A stretch of DNA of 64,000 nucleotides from Chitinimonas taiwanensis DSM 18899 (GTDB lineage Bacteria > Pseudomonadota > Gammaproteobacteria > Burkholderiales > Chitinimonadaceae), in assembly GCF_900119825.1 (NCBI RefSeq), contig NZ_FPKR01000014.1, positions 62,001 to 126,000 of the forward strand, given 5' to 3'. Of the stretch, positions 16,166 through 26,005 are shown piece by piece (position 1 is the first letter of the stretch; each line of letters starts with the position of its first letter). The position numbers and the translations under genes were made by a program. The notes below the pieces were generated by a model, which saw nothing but the letters and a program-made list of their open reading frames with translations, made no database searches and had not been told where the DNA came from.

Positions 16166-19100
16166 TTGCGGGCCTTCTTGGGTTGGTCTTTGTCCTGGCC
16201 TTGCTGCTCGACCGCATTCATCAGCTGCTCAACCTGATCCTGCACGGAAGGCTGGGTATTGCCCAAGGCAGTCAGGATGCTGACCGCCTGCACTGACTCA
16301 TTGCCGATCTGCTCGCTCTCGTCCACCGGCGTGGTACCCGGATAGGGTGCGCCACTGGCGTCGCGTACATCCAGCACGCCCGAACCACTGCTCAGTGTCA
16401 GCTTGTCGGCCGGCACATTGGCGCGCAGCAGAATGCCGCTCCCGGCCTTGGCATTCAGGGCACCCGCACGCACATTCATGCCGCCCGGCTGGGCCGAACT
16501 GATGCTGCCCTGGCTGGCGAGCAGATCGACCGCGCCCGTGCCGGCATCCAGCAAAGCCAGGGTCAGATTGCCCAAGGCGCTGTAGCGAATCGCACCGCCA
16601 TTCGATTGCGAACTGGCCGCCGCACTCATCAGCAGATCCCCCCCGGCTGCATTCAGCAGCAGGCTGCCACCCTGGGTGCTGATGCCTGCATTCTGCTGGA
16701 TGCCGCCGGCCGACTGGATTTCGCAATTGCCGAGCACATTCAGCGTGCCATTCAGGGTTATCTCGTCGTTCGCACCACTGCTCACTGTTTGCAGCAGTAG
16801 GTCGCCACCGACCTCCAGGCCGGCACTGCCGATCTGCAAGGGGCTGTGGGTCAACAGGGTCAGCTTGCCACCCGATTTGACCAGGCCGGTGGTGCTCAGG
16901 CCACCAAAACTTTCCACGCGCAGATCCTGCCCAGCCTGTGCGCCGCTTAGCGTGAGCGCCTGATGATTGACGAGGTCAATATTCGCCCCGGCTTTCAGGT
17001 CCAGGCTCGCGACCTGGCTGCTCAAACTGATATCGCCACCCGCCTGCAGACTGGCCGTATCTGCCACCAGCTGCTTGGCCTGTCCGGCTAAACCTTGGAT
17101 GCTACCCAGCGCGGTCAGTTTGACCTGCTTGGCGTTCAGGCTCAGCAGACCGATATCCGCCCCACTCTGCAGTACGACATTGCTGGCGCTGCTGATCGTG
17201 GCGCTATAACTGCCGCTGCCACTGAAATCGGTCAGGCTACCGCTATTGTTGACCTGCAAGCTGGCCAGGCGCTGACTGCCATCCGCATACAGCTCGCCCG
17301 CCGCCTGCAGATCGGCCGACAGCGTATCCAGCTGCAGGCGCTGCGCCGCGCTACCCAGGCGCTGCGCGCTCAGCTGCACGCTGCCCGCGCTGAAGCTGCC
17401 ATCCAGGGCCACATCGCTGCTGGCCTTGATCGCGCCGCTGCCTGCATTGGCCGCTACCTGGCTGGCTCCCTGGGCCTGCCAGTTGATATCGCCACCCTGG
17501 CTGCTCAGCTTGGCCGTGGCTGCCGTGCCGCTCAGCTGGATGTCGGCACCGGCCAGGCTACTGGCGGCATCGAGGGACGCGGTGTTGATCTGCAGCGCAT
17601 TCGCGCCGCCAATCAGGCCGGCGGCGCGCAGGGTGATCTGGCTGCCCGTCAGCCGGCCGCCTTGGGCGTTGATCGCGCCCAGGCTGTCCAGCATCAGGCT
17701 GCCGCTGCTGTTCAGGTCGGTGTTGAGGTTCAGCTGGCCGGCCTTCAGTTCGAACTGCCCGGCTTGCCAGGCCGTGCCGCCCTGGCCGCTCAGGCTGCCT
17801 TGCAGGGCATGCAGCTGAGCCAGGCCGCTGACGCTGAGGCTTTGCAGCTGCAGGTCGCCGCTTTGCGCCTGCACGGTCAGATTACGGCCCTGGCCGCCGA
17901 CGCTGGCGCTGACCTGGCTGCCCGTGCTGCTGTTCAGGCTGATGTCGCCGTCCTGGGTGCTCAGCTGAGCACTGCCGCCCTGGCTGTTCAGGGCGATGGC
18001 GGCATTGCTGCCCGTGGTGTGGGCGCTGAGCTGGCTGCTGTCGACTGCCAGCGCATTGCCGGCGCCGATGCCTTGCACGGCCTCTAGGCGGATATTGCTG
18101 GCCTTGAGTAGGCCGCCGCTGCTGCTGATGGCGCCACCGGCAGTGAGGCCCAGCAGGCCGCTGCCGGCATTCACGGTGCCGCTATAGCTGAGCGCGCCAC
18201 CCGCCTTGAGTTGGGCACCCACGCTGTCCAGGCTGCCCAGGCTCAGTGCACCGCTGCTATCCAGCTGGACGCTGCCGCTGCCGGCTTGCACGCTGGTCAG
18301 GCTGAGGTCGCCAGCCAGGGTCTGCACCTGAATCGCGCCGCCCTGGCTTTGCAACAAATCGAGCTGGGTGTTGCCACTTTGCGCAATCAGGCTGATAGCG
18401 CCGCCTTGGCTGCTCAGCTTGGCGTTACCACCCTGGGTTTGCAGATAGATGGCCTTGCCGCTGCCGCTCACGCTGGCTTCCAGCTGGCTGGCATCAACCG
18501 CCAGGGCCTGGTTGAGCGCACCGATGCCGTTCGTGGCTTGTAACAGGATGTCGGCTGCCTTGGCAGATTGGCCGGCTGTACCATTGATGCGCGTGGCCGA
18601 GACGCTGAGTGTGCCCTGGCTTGCATCCAGACCACCCAGCTGCAGGGTGCCGTTCGACTGCAAGCGCATGTCCGCGCTCGAACTGGCCGCCAGCTGACTG
18701 CCATCTGCGGCCAGCACATCCAGATCGCCACCGGTGGCACTCAGCTGTAGTTGCGCGCCGTTCTTCTGGCTGTCCAGATAAAGATCAACCGCTGTCGCAT
18801 TCACACTCGCGCCCAGCACGCGCAGACGCCCATCGGCCTGGGTGGCATCGCCGAGCCGACCCGAGGTCAATAGGCTGATCGTGCCGCCGCCGGCATCGAT
18901 TAGGCCGCCCAGGCTAGCTGCCGCAGCATTGCCATCGATCGACACATTACCGCCCTGGCTCTGTACCGTGAGCTGGGCATCGCCCATGGCCAGCAGATCG
19001 ATCAGCCCACCCTGGCTGTTCAGGTTGAGGTTGCCGCCAGTGCTTTCCAGGTACAGCGCCCCATTGCCGGTGCTGCTGACCGTCTGCGTGGCGCCACTGA

Positions 19101-22100
19101 GCGCGACCCGGGCCGCTGGCGCGCCGATAGACTGTGCGCTCAGTTGCAAGGGGCCGTTCAAGGCCTGCAGCAACGCATTGCTATTGATGGCACCAGTGCT
19201 GCTGAGATTCAGCGCGCCGGCACTGAAGGCATTCGCACGCAGCAAGGACAGGTTGCCACCGACATCCAGGCGCAGATTGCTGGCCGTGCCGAGCTGGCTT
19301 TGATCATCGAGCAGCACATTGCCGCCCAGCACCAGGTCCAGATCACCATCGCTGCGCAGGATATGCGCGCTCGCGCCGCCCAGCTCGCTGACATAGCTGC
19401 TGCCAGTGCTGGTACGGACCTCGAACTTCCCGCTGGCATCCGTCACCAGACGCTGGGCTGCGCTGCCGATGCTGCCTGCGCTCAACAGCAGGTCGCCGCC
19501 CTTGATACTGACACCCGCAGCAACAGCCAGCAGATTACCGTCAGTACTGAGCGAGACCGCCCCACTACCCGCCTGAATCTGTTGCAGCGTCAGCTCAGCC
19601 CCATTCAGGGCCGTAACCGAAATCTGGCTATTCGCGGTTTGCAGATCCAACACGGCCGGGGTGTCGGTTTCCAGATCAATCGCCCCTTGCCCATCCTGGC
19701 TGCTGCGGGCTTTGATTGTCTGGGCGCTCACACGCAAGCCACTATCGGCACCGAAGATGCCTTGCGCGGCATTCAGTACCAGTTCGCCTGTCGCGGTGAC
19801 AGTACCGGCACCTTGGATGCTGGCGCTGTCCGACTTCAGCGTCAGTTGGTCGGCACTCAGATTGGCGTCCAGCTGAATGCCGCCGCCGGCCTGTAGGTTC
19901 AAATTTCCGGCGTGGTTGTAATCCGCACTGACCGTCAGGCTTGCATCAGCGCCGGTCGCTTTCAACTCCAGCAGATCCGTGTTGATGCTTCCAAGCTCAT
20001 CTATCGACAAGCCCAGTACGCCCTCACCATCCACACCGCCCAGATCAATGCGGGTGCCCGCGCTACGCGTTTGCAAGCTGAATTTGGGTGCCTGTAGTGG
20101 TGCTGTACTCCCCTCAACCATCGCGGCCATCATCGCAAAAGCTGGCGGAGTGCTATTCAGATCCAAGGCATCCGTCGTGATGGCAAGCTGATTACCGGCA
20201 GTTAGAGAGGTAATGCCCTCGCCAGTCATCAGGCTCAAGGTGGCCGCATCGATCGCAAGGGTATCGAGGGCGTTGATACTGAGATTACTGACGACCAGGC
20301 CACCATTGGACTTCAGGCTGATATTTTTGCCCGCCATGCTGCTGTAACTTGTTAGCAACAGCTCGCCGCCCAGGGCGTGCAGGCTCAAATCAGCCGTGCC
20401 AGTATTAATGGGGCCGGCATTCTCCAGAGTCATGCCGTCTGCGCTTTGCAGGAACAGTGTCTGATCATTGCCCAGATTCAGGCTGGACACAGTCAGGTAA
20501 TCACTGCTGACAATATGCGCGCCGGCCACGCTGGCGCCGCTGCCACCCAGATACAGCGAGATGGCTTCACCACCACTGCGCTTGGCCAGCTGCAACGCTT
20601 CATCCGGCGCGGCCGTACCGATCGCACCGCCATAGCCGTTCCCCGCCACATCGCGCTGCAAATTGATCAGATCGCTACGTAGCACGGCGTTGGCACCGCT
20701 GCCCGTCAGGGTGCTAGTCGTGGAATACAGATAGATGCCACTACCAGAATTACCGGTCTCGATACCCGCATTGTCCAGGTGGATCTTGCCGCTATTGCCT
20801 AGCACCACATCGCCATACTCGTGCCGCATACCGGAGCCGCCGATCAGCAGGTCCGCGCCATTGCGCACATCCAGCGCCGCACTCGAGCAACTTCCGGTTG
20901 CGCACAGTAGCTGTGCCGATAACTGGCCGATCTGGTTATCGCTGCTCAGCAATGTGACCTCGCCACCGCTGCCGGTGGCATTGTTGATGCTCAGATCCAG
21001 CTGCTTGACCTGAATCCGCCCCAGCGCCGCCGAGGTGTTCTGGCTGATGCTGCCGTTGTTCACCTGTAGTGCCGCCCGGCCATCCCAGCTGATACCGCTG
21101 CCATCGATGCGTAGATTGCTGTCCTGGACCCGCACATTCAGCTGCTTGTCGGTTGCATCGGCCAAGGTTGCCTGCAGCGCTACGGCGCTACTGCCCGCGC
21201 GCACATTCAGCAAGTTCACATCACCAGCGGTATTGATGGTCAGCGTATCCGCCACCAGGCTTGCTTCGCTGGACTGGCTGATCCCCAGCGCGCCAGCATT
21301 GAAGCGTACCGTGCCGGAACCTGCGCTCAGTGCGCCCCCAGCCTGGGTGATGCCCTTGCCGGACAGATCGATCAGGCCGAAGGTCGTGACATCGTGATTG
21401 AGGTTCAGCGTACCCACGCAGCCATAGGCCGCACACAGGGCCGAATCATTGGCAAATAGATTGAGGGTATTGCCGTTGCTGCTGAACAGCGCGTTCTGGA
21501 CGATGTCATTCCCGGCCCGGATCTGCAGCATGCCGCCTGCGCCGAAATCCGCCTCGTTTTGGACATTGTGCCCAGCACTGATCTGCAGATCGCCAATGGC
21601 GCTGATCGCGCCAAGGGACAGTACATCACGGCCCGCGTTCAGGTTGATGCTGCCGCCGGTGCTGCTCAGCGTGGTGCCGGTCTGCAGGCTGATATCGCGG
21701 TCAGCCTGCACGCTGATGTTGTAGAAGGTTGAGGCAACGCCGGCCGAAGCATCAAAGATGACATCCTGTGTCGCCGCCAGTGTCACATCGGCCGAGGCGC
21801 CGAACAGCGCAGCGACATTCGTGCTGTCGATAATGAAATCGGTCGGATCAAGCAGGAGCTTGCCGATCTGCCCCTTGGGGGCACTCAGATCGACCGCAGT
21901 CTGGAACTGCAGATGGCGCTTGCCGGACACTTCGGCAAAGCCGCCATTGCCGCCCAGTACACCACCGCGCGCGCTGATCTGGCCATGGGCCGCAGTATCC
22001 TGATCGGCCCAGACGATGATCTTGCCGCCGTCGCCCTGCTGGCCAGCACTGGCATCGAGGCGCGCCTGACTGCCCAGCTCAGTGAACTGGGCGTTGCGGA

Positions 22101-23127
22101 TAGCGGCATTCTTACCCTGGTAATCGCCACCGATCAGGATGGTGCCGCCGCCCGTGGCGCCACTAGCATCAAGCTGCCCATCCACCTTGACCTGCTCGCC
22201 CAGCACGGTGATCTGGCCACCCTTGCCGGTCTGATGCGCAACGTCGATCTGGCCGAGCACGTCGGCGCGCCGCCCGGCATCCACCACAACGCTGCCACCA
22301 CCCTGGGCCTCGGTCTGGCTGGCGCCGGCCAGCTGTACGTCACGGCTGGCCTTGAACAAGATACGCCCGCCCTCGCCCAGCTCGGTGCGGTTGGCACTGA
22401 CCAGGCCCTGCTGCTGGATCGCGGTCGCGAAAATCCCGATCCGCCCCTGGCTGGCAATCAGCTGGCCGACATTGAGCACCTCGCCGGCCGGCGCGGCGAT
22501 CTTGACCCGCAAGCTGGTATCCACCCCGTCCACCAGTTCCACGCTCTGGCCGGCAGCCAGCAAGACCTCGCCCTGCGGCGAGACGATCACACCATGGTTG
22601 TGCACATTCGGGGCGATCAGGTAGACGAAGCCGCCACTCGGGGTGCTGATGCTGGCCGCATTGCTGACCGAGGCGGTGGTAGTACCGCTCAGACGCAGCT
22701 TGCCGGCCTGGAAATCCGCATCGCTGATATTCAGCGTGGAGGCCAACAGGCCCGCCACGTCCACCTGGGCGCCCTGGCCGAACACCACCCCGTTCGGGTT
22801 GATCAGGAAGACCTGGCCGTTCGACTGCAGCTGGCCAAGAATCTGCGAAGGGTCCTGCCCGACGACCCGGTTCAGCACCGCGCTTTGCGCGCTTTGCTGC
22901 ACGAAACGGGTCAGCTCGTGCGGCTGGATGGAGAAGGACTGCCAGTTGATGATGGTGCCCGGCGTATTGCTGATCACCAGGCTATTGCCCTGCTGCTGTA
23001 GCTGGGCACTGCCCGCCACCACCTCGGCGCCAGCCGGATTAGCCTGTGCCAGCGGCGCATAGCAGGCCAGCGTGGCAGCAAACATGGTATTCAGGGCAAA
23101 GCGCGGTGGCTTTCGACGGGTATGCAT
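16159..23127 (-). CDS. Large two-partner secretion exoprotein (TpsA, filamentous-haemagglutinin type)
   Basis: A 2322-residue secreted protein. After a long signal peptide (MHTRRKPPRFALNTMFAATL... to about residue 30) comes a complete TPS domain (about residues 30-290) with GTIINWQSFSI, SQILGQLQSNGQVFLINPNGVVFGQGAQV: the NPNG motif is the TpsB recognition hallmark. The rest is beta-helix-like sequence rich in Gly, Ser, Leu, Gln and Ala with recurring GG-x-[IL]-x-L rungs; roughly between residues 1200 and 1950 a G-[IL]-G-x-A...LxVDxSQL element returns every 90-155 residues. The C-terminus is charged and ends KKARKC; no cell-wall or autotransporter anchor is seen. A GGAAGGAG ribosome site fixes the start. 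Likely an adhesin; the ligand is unknown. Confidence 0.92.
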   Translation of the reverse strand: MHTRRKPPRFALNTMFAATLACYAPLAQANPAGAEVVAGSAQLQQQGNSLVISNTPGTIINWQSFSIQPHELTRFVQQSAQSAVLNRVVGQDPSQILGQLQSNGQVFLINPNGVVFGQGAQVDVAGLLASTLNISDADFQAGKLRLSGTTTASVSNAASISTPSGGFVYLIAPNVHNHGVIVSPQGEVLLAAGQSVELVDGVDTSLRVKIAAPAGEVLNVGQLIASQGRIGIFATAIQQQGLVSANRTELGEGGRILFKASRDVQLAGASQTEAQGGGSVVVDAGRRADVLGQIDVAHQTGKGGQITVLGEQVKVDGQLDASGATGGGTILIGGDYQGKNAAIRNAQFTELGSQARLDASAGQQGDGGKIIVWADQDTAAHGQISARGGVLGGNGGFAEVSGKRHLQFQTAVDLSAPKGQIGKLLLDPTDFIIDSTNVAALFGASADVTLAATQDVIFDASAGVASTFYNISVQADRDISLQTGTTLSSTGGSINLNAGRDVLSLGAISAIGDLQISAGHNVQNEADFGAGGMLQIRAGNDIVQNALFSSNGNTLNLFANDSALCAAYGCVGTLNLNHDVTTFGLIDLSGKGITQAGGALSAGSGTVRFNAGALGISQSSEASLVADTLTINTAGDVNLLNVRAGSSAVALQATLADATDKQLNVRVQDSNLRIDGSGISWDGRAALQVNNGSISQNTSAALGRIQVKQLDLSINNATGSGGEVTLLSSDNQIGQLSAQLLCATGSCSSAALDVRNGADLLIGGSGMRHEYGDVVLGNSGKIHLDNAGIETGNSGSGIYLYSTTSTLTGSGANAVLRSDLINLQRDVAGNGYGGAIGTAAPDEALQLAKRSGGEAISLYLGGSGASVAGAHIVSSDYLTVSSLNLGNDQTLFLQSADGMTLENAGPINTGTADLSLHALGGELLLTSYSSMAGKNISLKSNGGLVVSNLSINALDTLAIDAATLSLMTGEGITSLTAGNQLAITTDALDLNSTPPAFAMMAAMVEGSTAPLQAPKFSLQTRSAGTRIDLGGVDGEGVLGLSIDELGSINTDLLELKATGADASLTVSADYNHAGNLNLQAGGGIQLDANLSADQLTLKSDSASIQGAGTVTATGELVLNAAQGIFGADSGLRVSAQTIKARSSQDGQGAIDLETDTPAVLDLQTANSQISVTALNGAELTLQQIQAGSGAVSLSTDGNLLAVAAGVSIKGGDLLLSAGSIGSAAQRLVTDASGKFEVRTSTGSSYVSELGGASAHILRSDGDLDLVLGGNVLLDDQSQLGTASNLRLDVGGNLSLLRANAFSAGALNLSSTGAINSNALLQALNGPLQLSAQSIGAPAARVALSGATQTVSSTGNGALYLESTGGNLNLNSQGGLIDLLAMGDAQLTVQSQGGNVSIDGNAAAASLGGLIDAGGGTISLLTSGRLGDATQADGRLRVLGASVNATAVDLYLDSQKNGAQLQLSATGGDLDVLAADGSQLAASSSADMRLQSNGTLQLGGLDASQGTLSVSATRINGTAGQSAKAADILLQATNGIGALNQALAVDASQLEASVSGSGKAIYLQTQGGNAKLSSQGGAISLIAQSGNTQLDLLQSQGGAIQVQTLAGDLSLTSVQAGSGSVQLDSSGALSLGSLDSVGAQLKAGGALSYSGTVNAGSGLLGLTAGGAISSSGGLLKASNIRLEAVQGIGAGNALAVDSSQLSAHTTGSNAAIALNSQGGSAQLSTQDGDISLNSSTGSQVSASVGGQGRNLTVQAQSGDLQLQSLSVSGLAQLHALQGSLSGQGGTAWQAGQFELKAGQLNLNTDLNSSGSLMLDSLGAINAQGGRLTGSQITLRAAGLIGGANALQINTASLDAASSLAGADIQLSGTAATAKLSSQGGDINWQAQGASQVAANAGSGAIKASSDVALDGSFSAGSVQLSAQRLGSAAQRLQLDTLSADLQAAGELYADGSQRLASLQVNNSGSLTDFSGSGSYSATISSASNVVLQSGADIGLLSLNAKQVKLTALGSIQGLAGQAKQLVADTASLQAGGDISLSSQVASLDLKAGANIDLVNHQALTLSGAQAGQDLRVESFGGLSTTGLVKSGGKLTLLTHSPLQIGSAGLEVGGDLLLQTVSSGANDEITLNGTLNVLGNCEIQSAGGIQQNAGISTQGGSLLLNAAGGDLLMSAAASSQSNGGAIRYSALGNLTLALLDAGTGAVDLLASQGSISSAQPGGMNVRAGALNAKAGSGILLRANVPADKLTLSSGSGVLDVRDASGAPYPGTTPVDESEQIGNESVQAVSILTALGNTQPSVQDQVEQLMNAVEQQGQDKDQPKKARKC
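17300..19500 (-). repeat. Degenerate internal repeat region of the TpsA exoprotein
   Basis: Within the tpsA gene, related protein segments recur: GSIGSAAQRL near 19450, QSIGAPAARV near 19110, GRLGDATQAD near 18830, NGIGALNQAL near 18510, QGIGAGNALA near 18060, LIGGANALQI near 17600 and RLGSAAQRLQ near 17340. Each is followed by a set of SQGG-type beta rungs. Spacing varies between about 90 and 155 residues, so this is diverged segmental duplication rather than a fresh tandem array. Positions are approximate. Confidence 0.7.
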
Positions 23128-23223
23128 GTCCAAACTCCTTCCATCCCTAGGGATGGCCGGGCCGCCCAAGCGGCCCAGATCATAGATATCAATCAATACT
23201 GACTTGCTTGCGCAGAGCCGAAC

Positions 23224-24789
23224 TCAATAGGACAACAGGGCCGAGGCATGCGCCTCGCTATCGCCCTTGCGCTGGCCGCCGCCCTCTTTCAAGGCGCGCG
23301 CCCAGTCCAGCTTGAACTGCGCGTACTTGCCCAGATTCAAGCGTAGCCCCAGGCCCGCGCTGGCCAGCTTGGCAGAACGCAACTCACCTGGCAGCGGCTG
23401 ATTGCGGCTCAGGCGGCCCCAATCGGCAAAGCTCAGCAATTGCAGGCGGGTATCGGTCCAGTCCAGGCGCCGCGCTAGGTCCGGCGTGTACAGCTCCACG
23501 CTGGCATTCACGCCTTCATCATTGGCCAATACGCGTTCCTGATAGCCACGCACGCTGCTGGCGCCGCCCAGGCCAAACCATTCGCCCGAGGGCAAGGCAT
23601 CCGGGCTGAGCTGGCCATTCAAGCTGGTGCGCAGCAGCCATTCCTGCGGCAGGCCTAGGTAGCCGCTCGCGCCAAAGCGCAGCAGCTGGTAGTCGTCATT
23701 ATCAATGGGCTGAGCCGGTGTGCCGGGCCGGCCGGATGCACGGGCCAGATCGTCGCCATGCGGCAGATTGCGCGCATAGCTGAGGTTCCAGTCATACGAC
23801 CAGCCACTGCCCTGTGACTGGGCCTGATAAGCCAGGCTGAGCGGCTGGATGAAGTACTGCTGCTTGCCCTGGCGGAAGCCGAAGAAGGTAGTCTCGTTCT
23901 CGAAACGGCGCCAATCGATGCCCAGTACCAGCTTGTGCTGGTATGCGCCACTGGCCTTGAGGCCCAGGTTGTAGCGCGCGCCCGCCACGGTGCCCTTGCC
24001 ACTGACATTGAACAGGCCCTGCAGGGCGCCGGAACTGACATTCGAGTAACCGGCAAAGGCGCTCAGGCTGTCGCCCCAGCCATACAGGGGCAGCTTGTAG
24101 CCAAGGCCAAAGATCTTCACCTGCTCGCCTGATTCCGGGGCGGTGGTGAATTGCGCGGTCAGTACCTGATCACGGTCGAACAGATTCGCATGCTGGTAAC
24201 CGAGCGAGAGGCGTGTACGGCCAGTTTCCTCGCTGCCGGTATTGTCGGCTGCCAGAAAGGCCCGCCACGGCTTTTCATCTTGCACGCGCACCAGCGCATC
24301 CACGCTTTGCGGCTGGGAGCCGGCTTGCAGTGCCACACTCAGGCGCCGCGATGGGCTTTCATTCGCCAAGCGCAGCGAGGCGCCCATGGCGCCGGTATTG
24401 GGAATCTGTCCACTCTGCAGGGCGGGCAATGCGCGGCGGATATTCTCGGCGCCGAAGTAGAGATTGCCCTCGATGCGCACCTGATCGAGCTTGGGCTCAA
24501 TGACCTGGAACACCACCTCGCCGTCGCGCAGCTCCTGCTCGGGCAGATAGACCTGCAAGCTGCCAAAGCCGGCGCGCCGGTACAGCGCCTCCAAGGTCTC
24601 CAGCGCGCGCTGCACATCGCCAAAATCGCGTTGCTCGCCGGCATGGGCGCGCAGCGCCGCATCGATCTCGGCCTGAGGCAGCACGGTATTGCCCTGCACC
24701 AGGAACTGGCGGATGGTGAAACGCAGGGTGTCATCGGCCTGGGCAAGGCTGCCCAGGGCAAGCAGGATGGCAATGGCGTACGACTTCAT
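23224..24789 (-). CDS. Two-partner secretion outer-membrane transporter (TpsB, ShlB/FhaC/HecB family)
   Basis: A 521-residue Omp85-superfamily transporter. After a short signal peptide (MKSYAIAILLALGSLAQA) it has two POTRA-like domains: FTIRQFLVQGNTVLPQAEIDAAL and a ShlB-type POTRA_2 ending VIEPKLDQVRIEGNLYFGAENIRRALPAL. The C-terminal 16-strand barrel carries the conserved GLGGASSVRGYQE loop (the VRGY/F motif of strand-interior loop L6). Its frame ends LLSY, an aromatic C-terminus. It translocates the TpsA protein across the outer membrane. The gene lies 96 bases upstream of tpsA on the same strand; the order tpsB-tpsA-FecR suggests one operon. Confidence 0.95.
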   Translation of the reverse strand: MKSYAIAILLALGSLAQADDTLRFTIRQFLVQGNTVLPQAEIDAALRAHAGEQRDFGDVQRALETLEALYRRAGFGSLQVYLPEQELRDGEVVFQVIEPKLDQVRIEGNLYFGAENIRRALPALQSGQIPNTGAMGASLRLANESPSRRLSVALQAGSQPQSVDALVRVQDEKPWRAFLAADNTGSEETGRTRLSLGYQHANLFDRDQVLTAQFTTAPESGEQVKIFGLGYKLPLYGWGDSLSAFAGYSNVSSGALQGLFNVSGKGTVAGARYNLGLKASGAYQHKLVLGIDWRRFENETTFFGFRQGKQQYFIQPLSLAYQAQSQGSGWSYDWNLSYARNLPHGDDLARASGRPGTPAQPIDNDDYQLLRFGASGYLGLPQEWLLRTSLNGQLSPDALPSGEWFGLGGASSVRGYQERVLANDEGVNASVELYTPDLARRLDWTDTRLQLLSFADWGRLSRNQPLPGELRSAKLASAGLGLRLNLGKYAQFKLDWARALKEGGGQRKGDSEAHASALLSY

Positions 24790-24901
24790 TCTGACCTCGG
24801 TCTGGCGTTAGGGCCGTACTTTAACGGTCAGCGTGCAGCGGGGGAAACCTCCGATTGGGGGAAATATTCTGTCGGCATGCCAGAAAAGGCCCCAACCAAG
24901 G

Positions 24902-25996
24902 CTAGAAGCCGCCCATGGACATCGATTGCAGCAAGGACATGCCCTGCTCAGACACATAGTGGCGGAAATTGAATTGTTTCAATTGACGCAACACCTGGTT
25001 GGGATCGAATTTACCCGAGGAGATCTGATCACGGATGCGTTTGAAACGTCCGCATTCGAGCAACAAGGCCTGGCGGCGCTTATTGACCAACTGCACATGG
25101 TGGCGCTCGATGATCACTGACAGTTGCAGCCAGAGCAGCAGGCCGGCGGCCGGCCACCACCATTCGGCAAACAGCGAGATCACGCAGGCCAGCACTAGCA
25201 GCAGATACCAGACCAGATCGGCATTGGGAAAGTCGGGCGCCCAGTTACCGAGCTTGGGCCAGTTCAGTTTGAGCTGGCTGATGATGCGCTCGCGGTCATT
25301 CGCATCGCGCTTGAGGCGCGCCCAGATCGCATCGAACTCCAACGCCACATACCATTTATCGTACAGGCGCGATTCCAGCCATGCGGTCTGGCGGTAATTG
25401 CCGATGCGCGTGGCCAGCAGCTGCCGGTAGTCGTCGGACGCCAGCGGCGGCAGCAGCTCCCATTCCGGGTGGGCGAGCTGGCGGCGCACCATGAGCGGAA
25501 AACCCAGCACATCGATCAGCTCAGCCTTGCGCGCCTCGATGGCCGCGCGGTCGAGGCGGCCGTCCATACTGTCCAGATTGCTGTACTGCTCGATAAAACC
25601 ATCGAGCTTTTCCAGCACCGGTGGCACCAACGGATTCTTGACCAGCTGGCGGCGCAGGTTCTCGGTTTCTTCCAAGATGGCCGGCACCAGAAACTGGGCC
25701 TCGGGTGGCCAGGGCATGCGCAGGAAGCTCTCCACCTTGAAGAACACTTCCTCGTAATGCGAGGCAAACGCGCGCTTATAGTCTTCCTGCGCCTGCGCAT
25801 CCTTGTCGCGCTCGCCTGTGGCCAGCGGTGGCGAAGGCGGCCGGCGTTGCAGGTCGAGGCGCAGATTATTGGCCATTTGGGCGAATTCCGGCGCCACGCC
25901 GATGCGGGCAAACATCGGCCCGAGTTCCTTATGGCGCTGACGTAGCTCGTCCAGCTCCTTCCAGATATCCCACTGCGGTTTTTTGTTCTCGGCCAT
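24902..25996 (-). CDS. Hypothetical protein with central membrane hairpin
   Basis: A 364-residue protein that I do not recognise. The N-terminal 255 residues are hydrophilic and helical, with many charged residues and a segment RRQLAHPEWELLPPLASDDYRQLLATRIGNY (read as two parts, about residues 180-210). Two adjacent hydrophobic segments, DLVWYLLLVLACVISLFAEW and WPAAGLLLWLQLSVII, follow at about residues 262-300, then a basic tail of 65 residues. The topology suggests an inner-membrane protein with both ends in the cytoplasm. It is followed 9 bases upstream of the nitroreductase gene's end, so it may be co-transcribed with that gene. No motif supports a function. Confidence 0.6.
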   Translation of the reverse strand: MAENKKPQWDIWKELDELRQRHKELGPMFARIGVAPEFAQMANNLRLDLQRRPPSPPLATGERDKDAQAQEDYKRAFASHYEEVFFKVESFLRMPWPPEAQFLVPAILEETENLRRQLVKNPLVPPVLEKLDGFIEQYSNLDSMDGRLDRAAIEARKAELIDVLGFPLMVRRQLAHPEWELLPPLASDDYRQLLATRIGNYRQTAWLESRLYDKWYVALEFDAIWARLKRDANDRERIISQLKLNWPKLGNWAPDFPNADLVWYLLLVLACVISLFAEWWWPAAGLLLWLQLSVIIERHHVQLVNKRRQALLLECGRFKRIRDQISSGKFDPNQVLRQLKQFNFRHYVSEQGMSLLQSMSMGGF

Positions 25997-26005
25997 GTGT
26001 ACAGC

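Noticed and set aside
17095-23001. Several long plus-strand open frames in the tpsA region
   Set aside because: They are reverse-complement shadows of the repetitive TpsA sequence, rich in Ala, Gln and His without domain structure.
16159-23127. CRISPR or tandem DNA repeat in tpsA
   Set aside because: Repetition exists at protein level only, with variable spacing and poor DNA identity.
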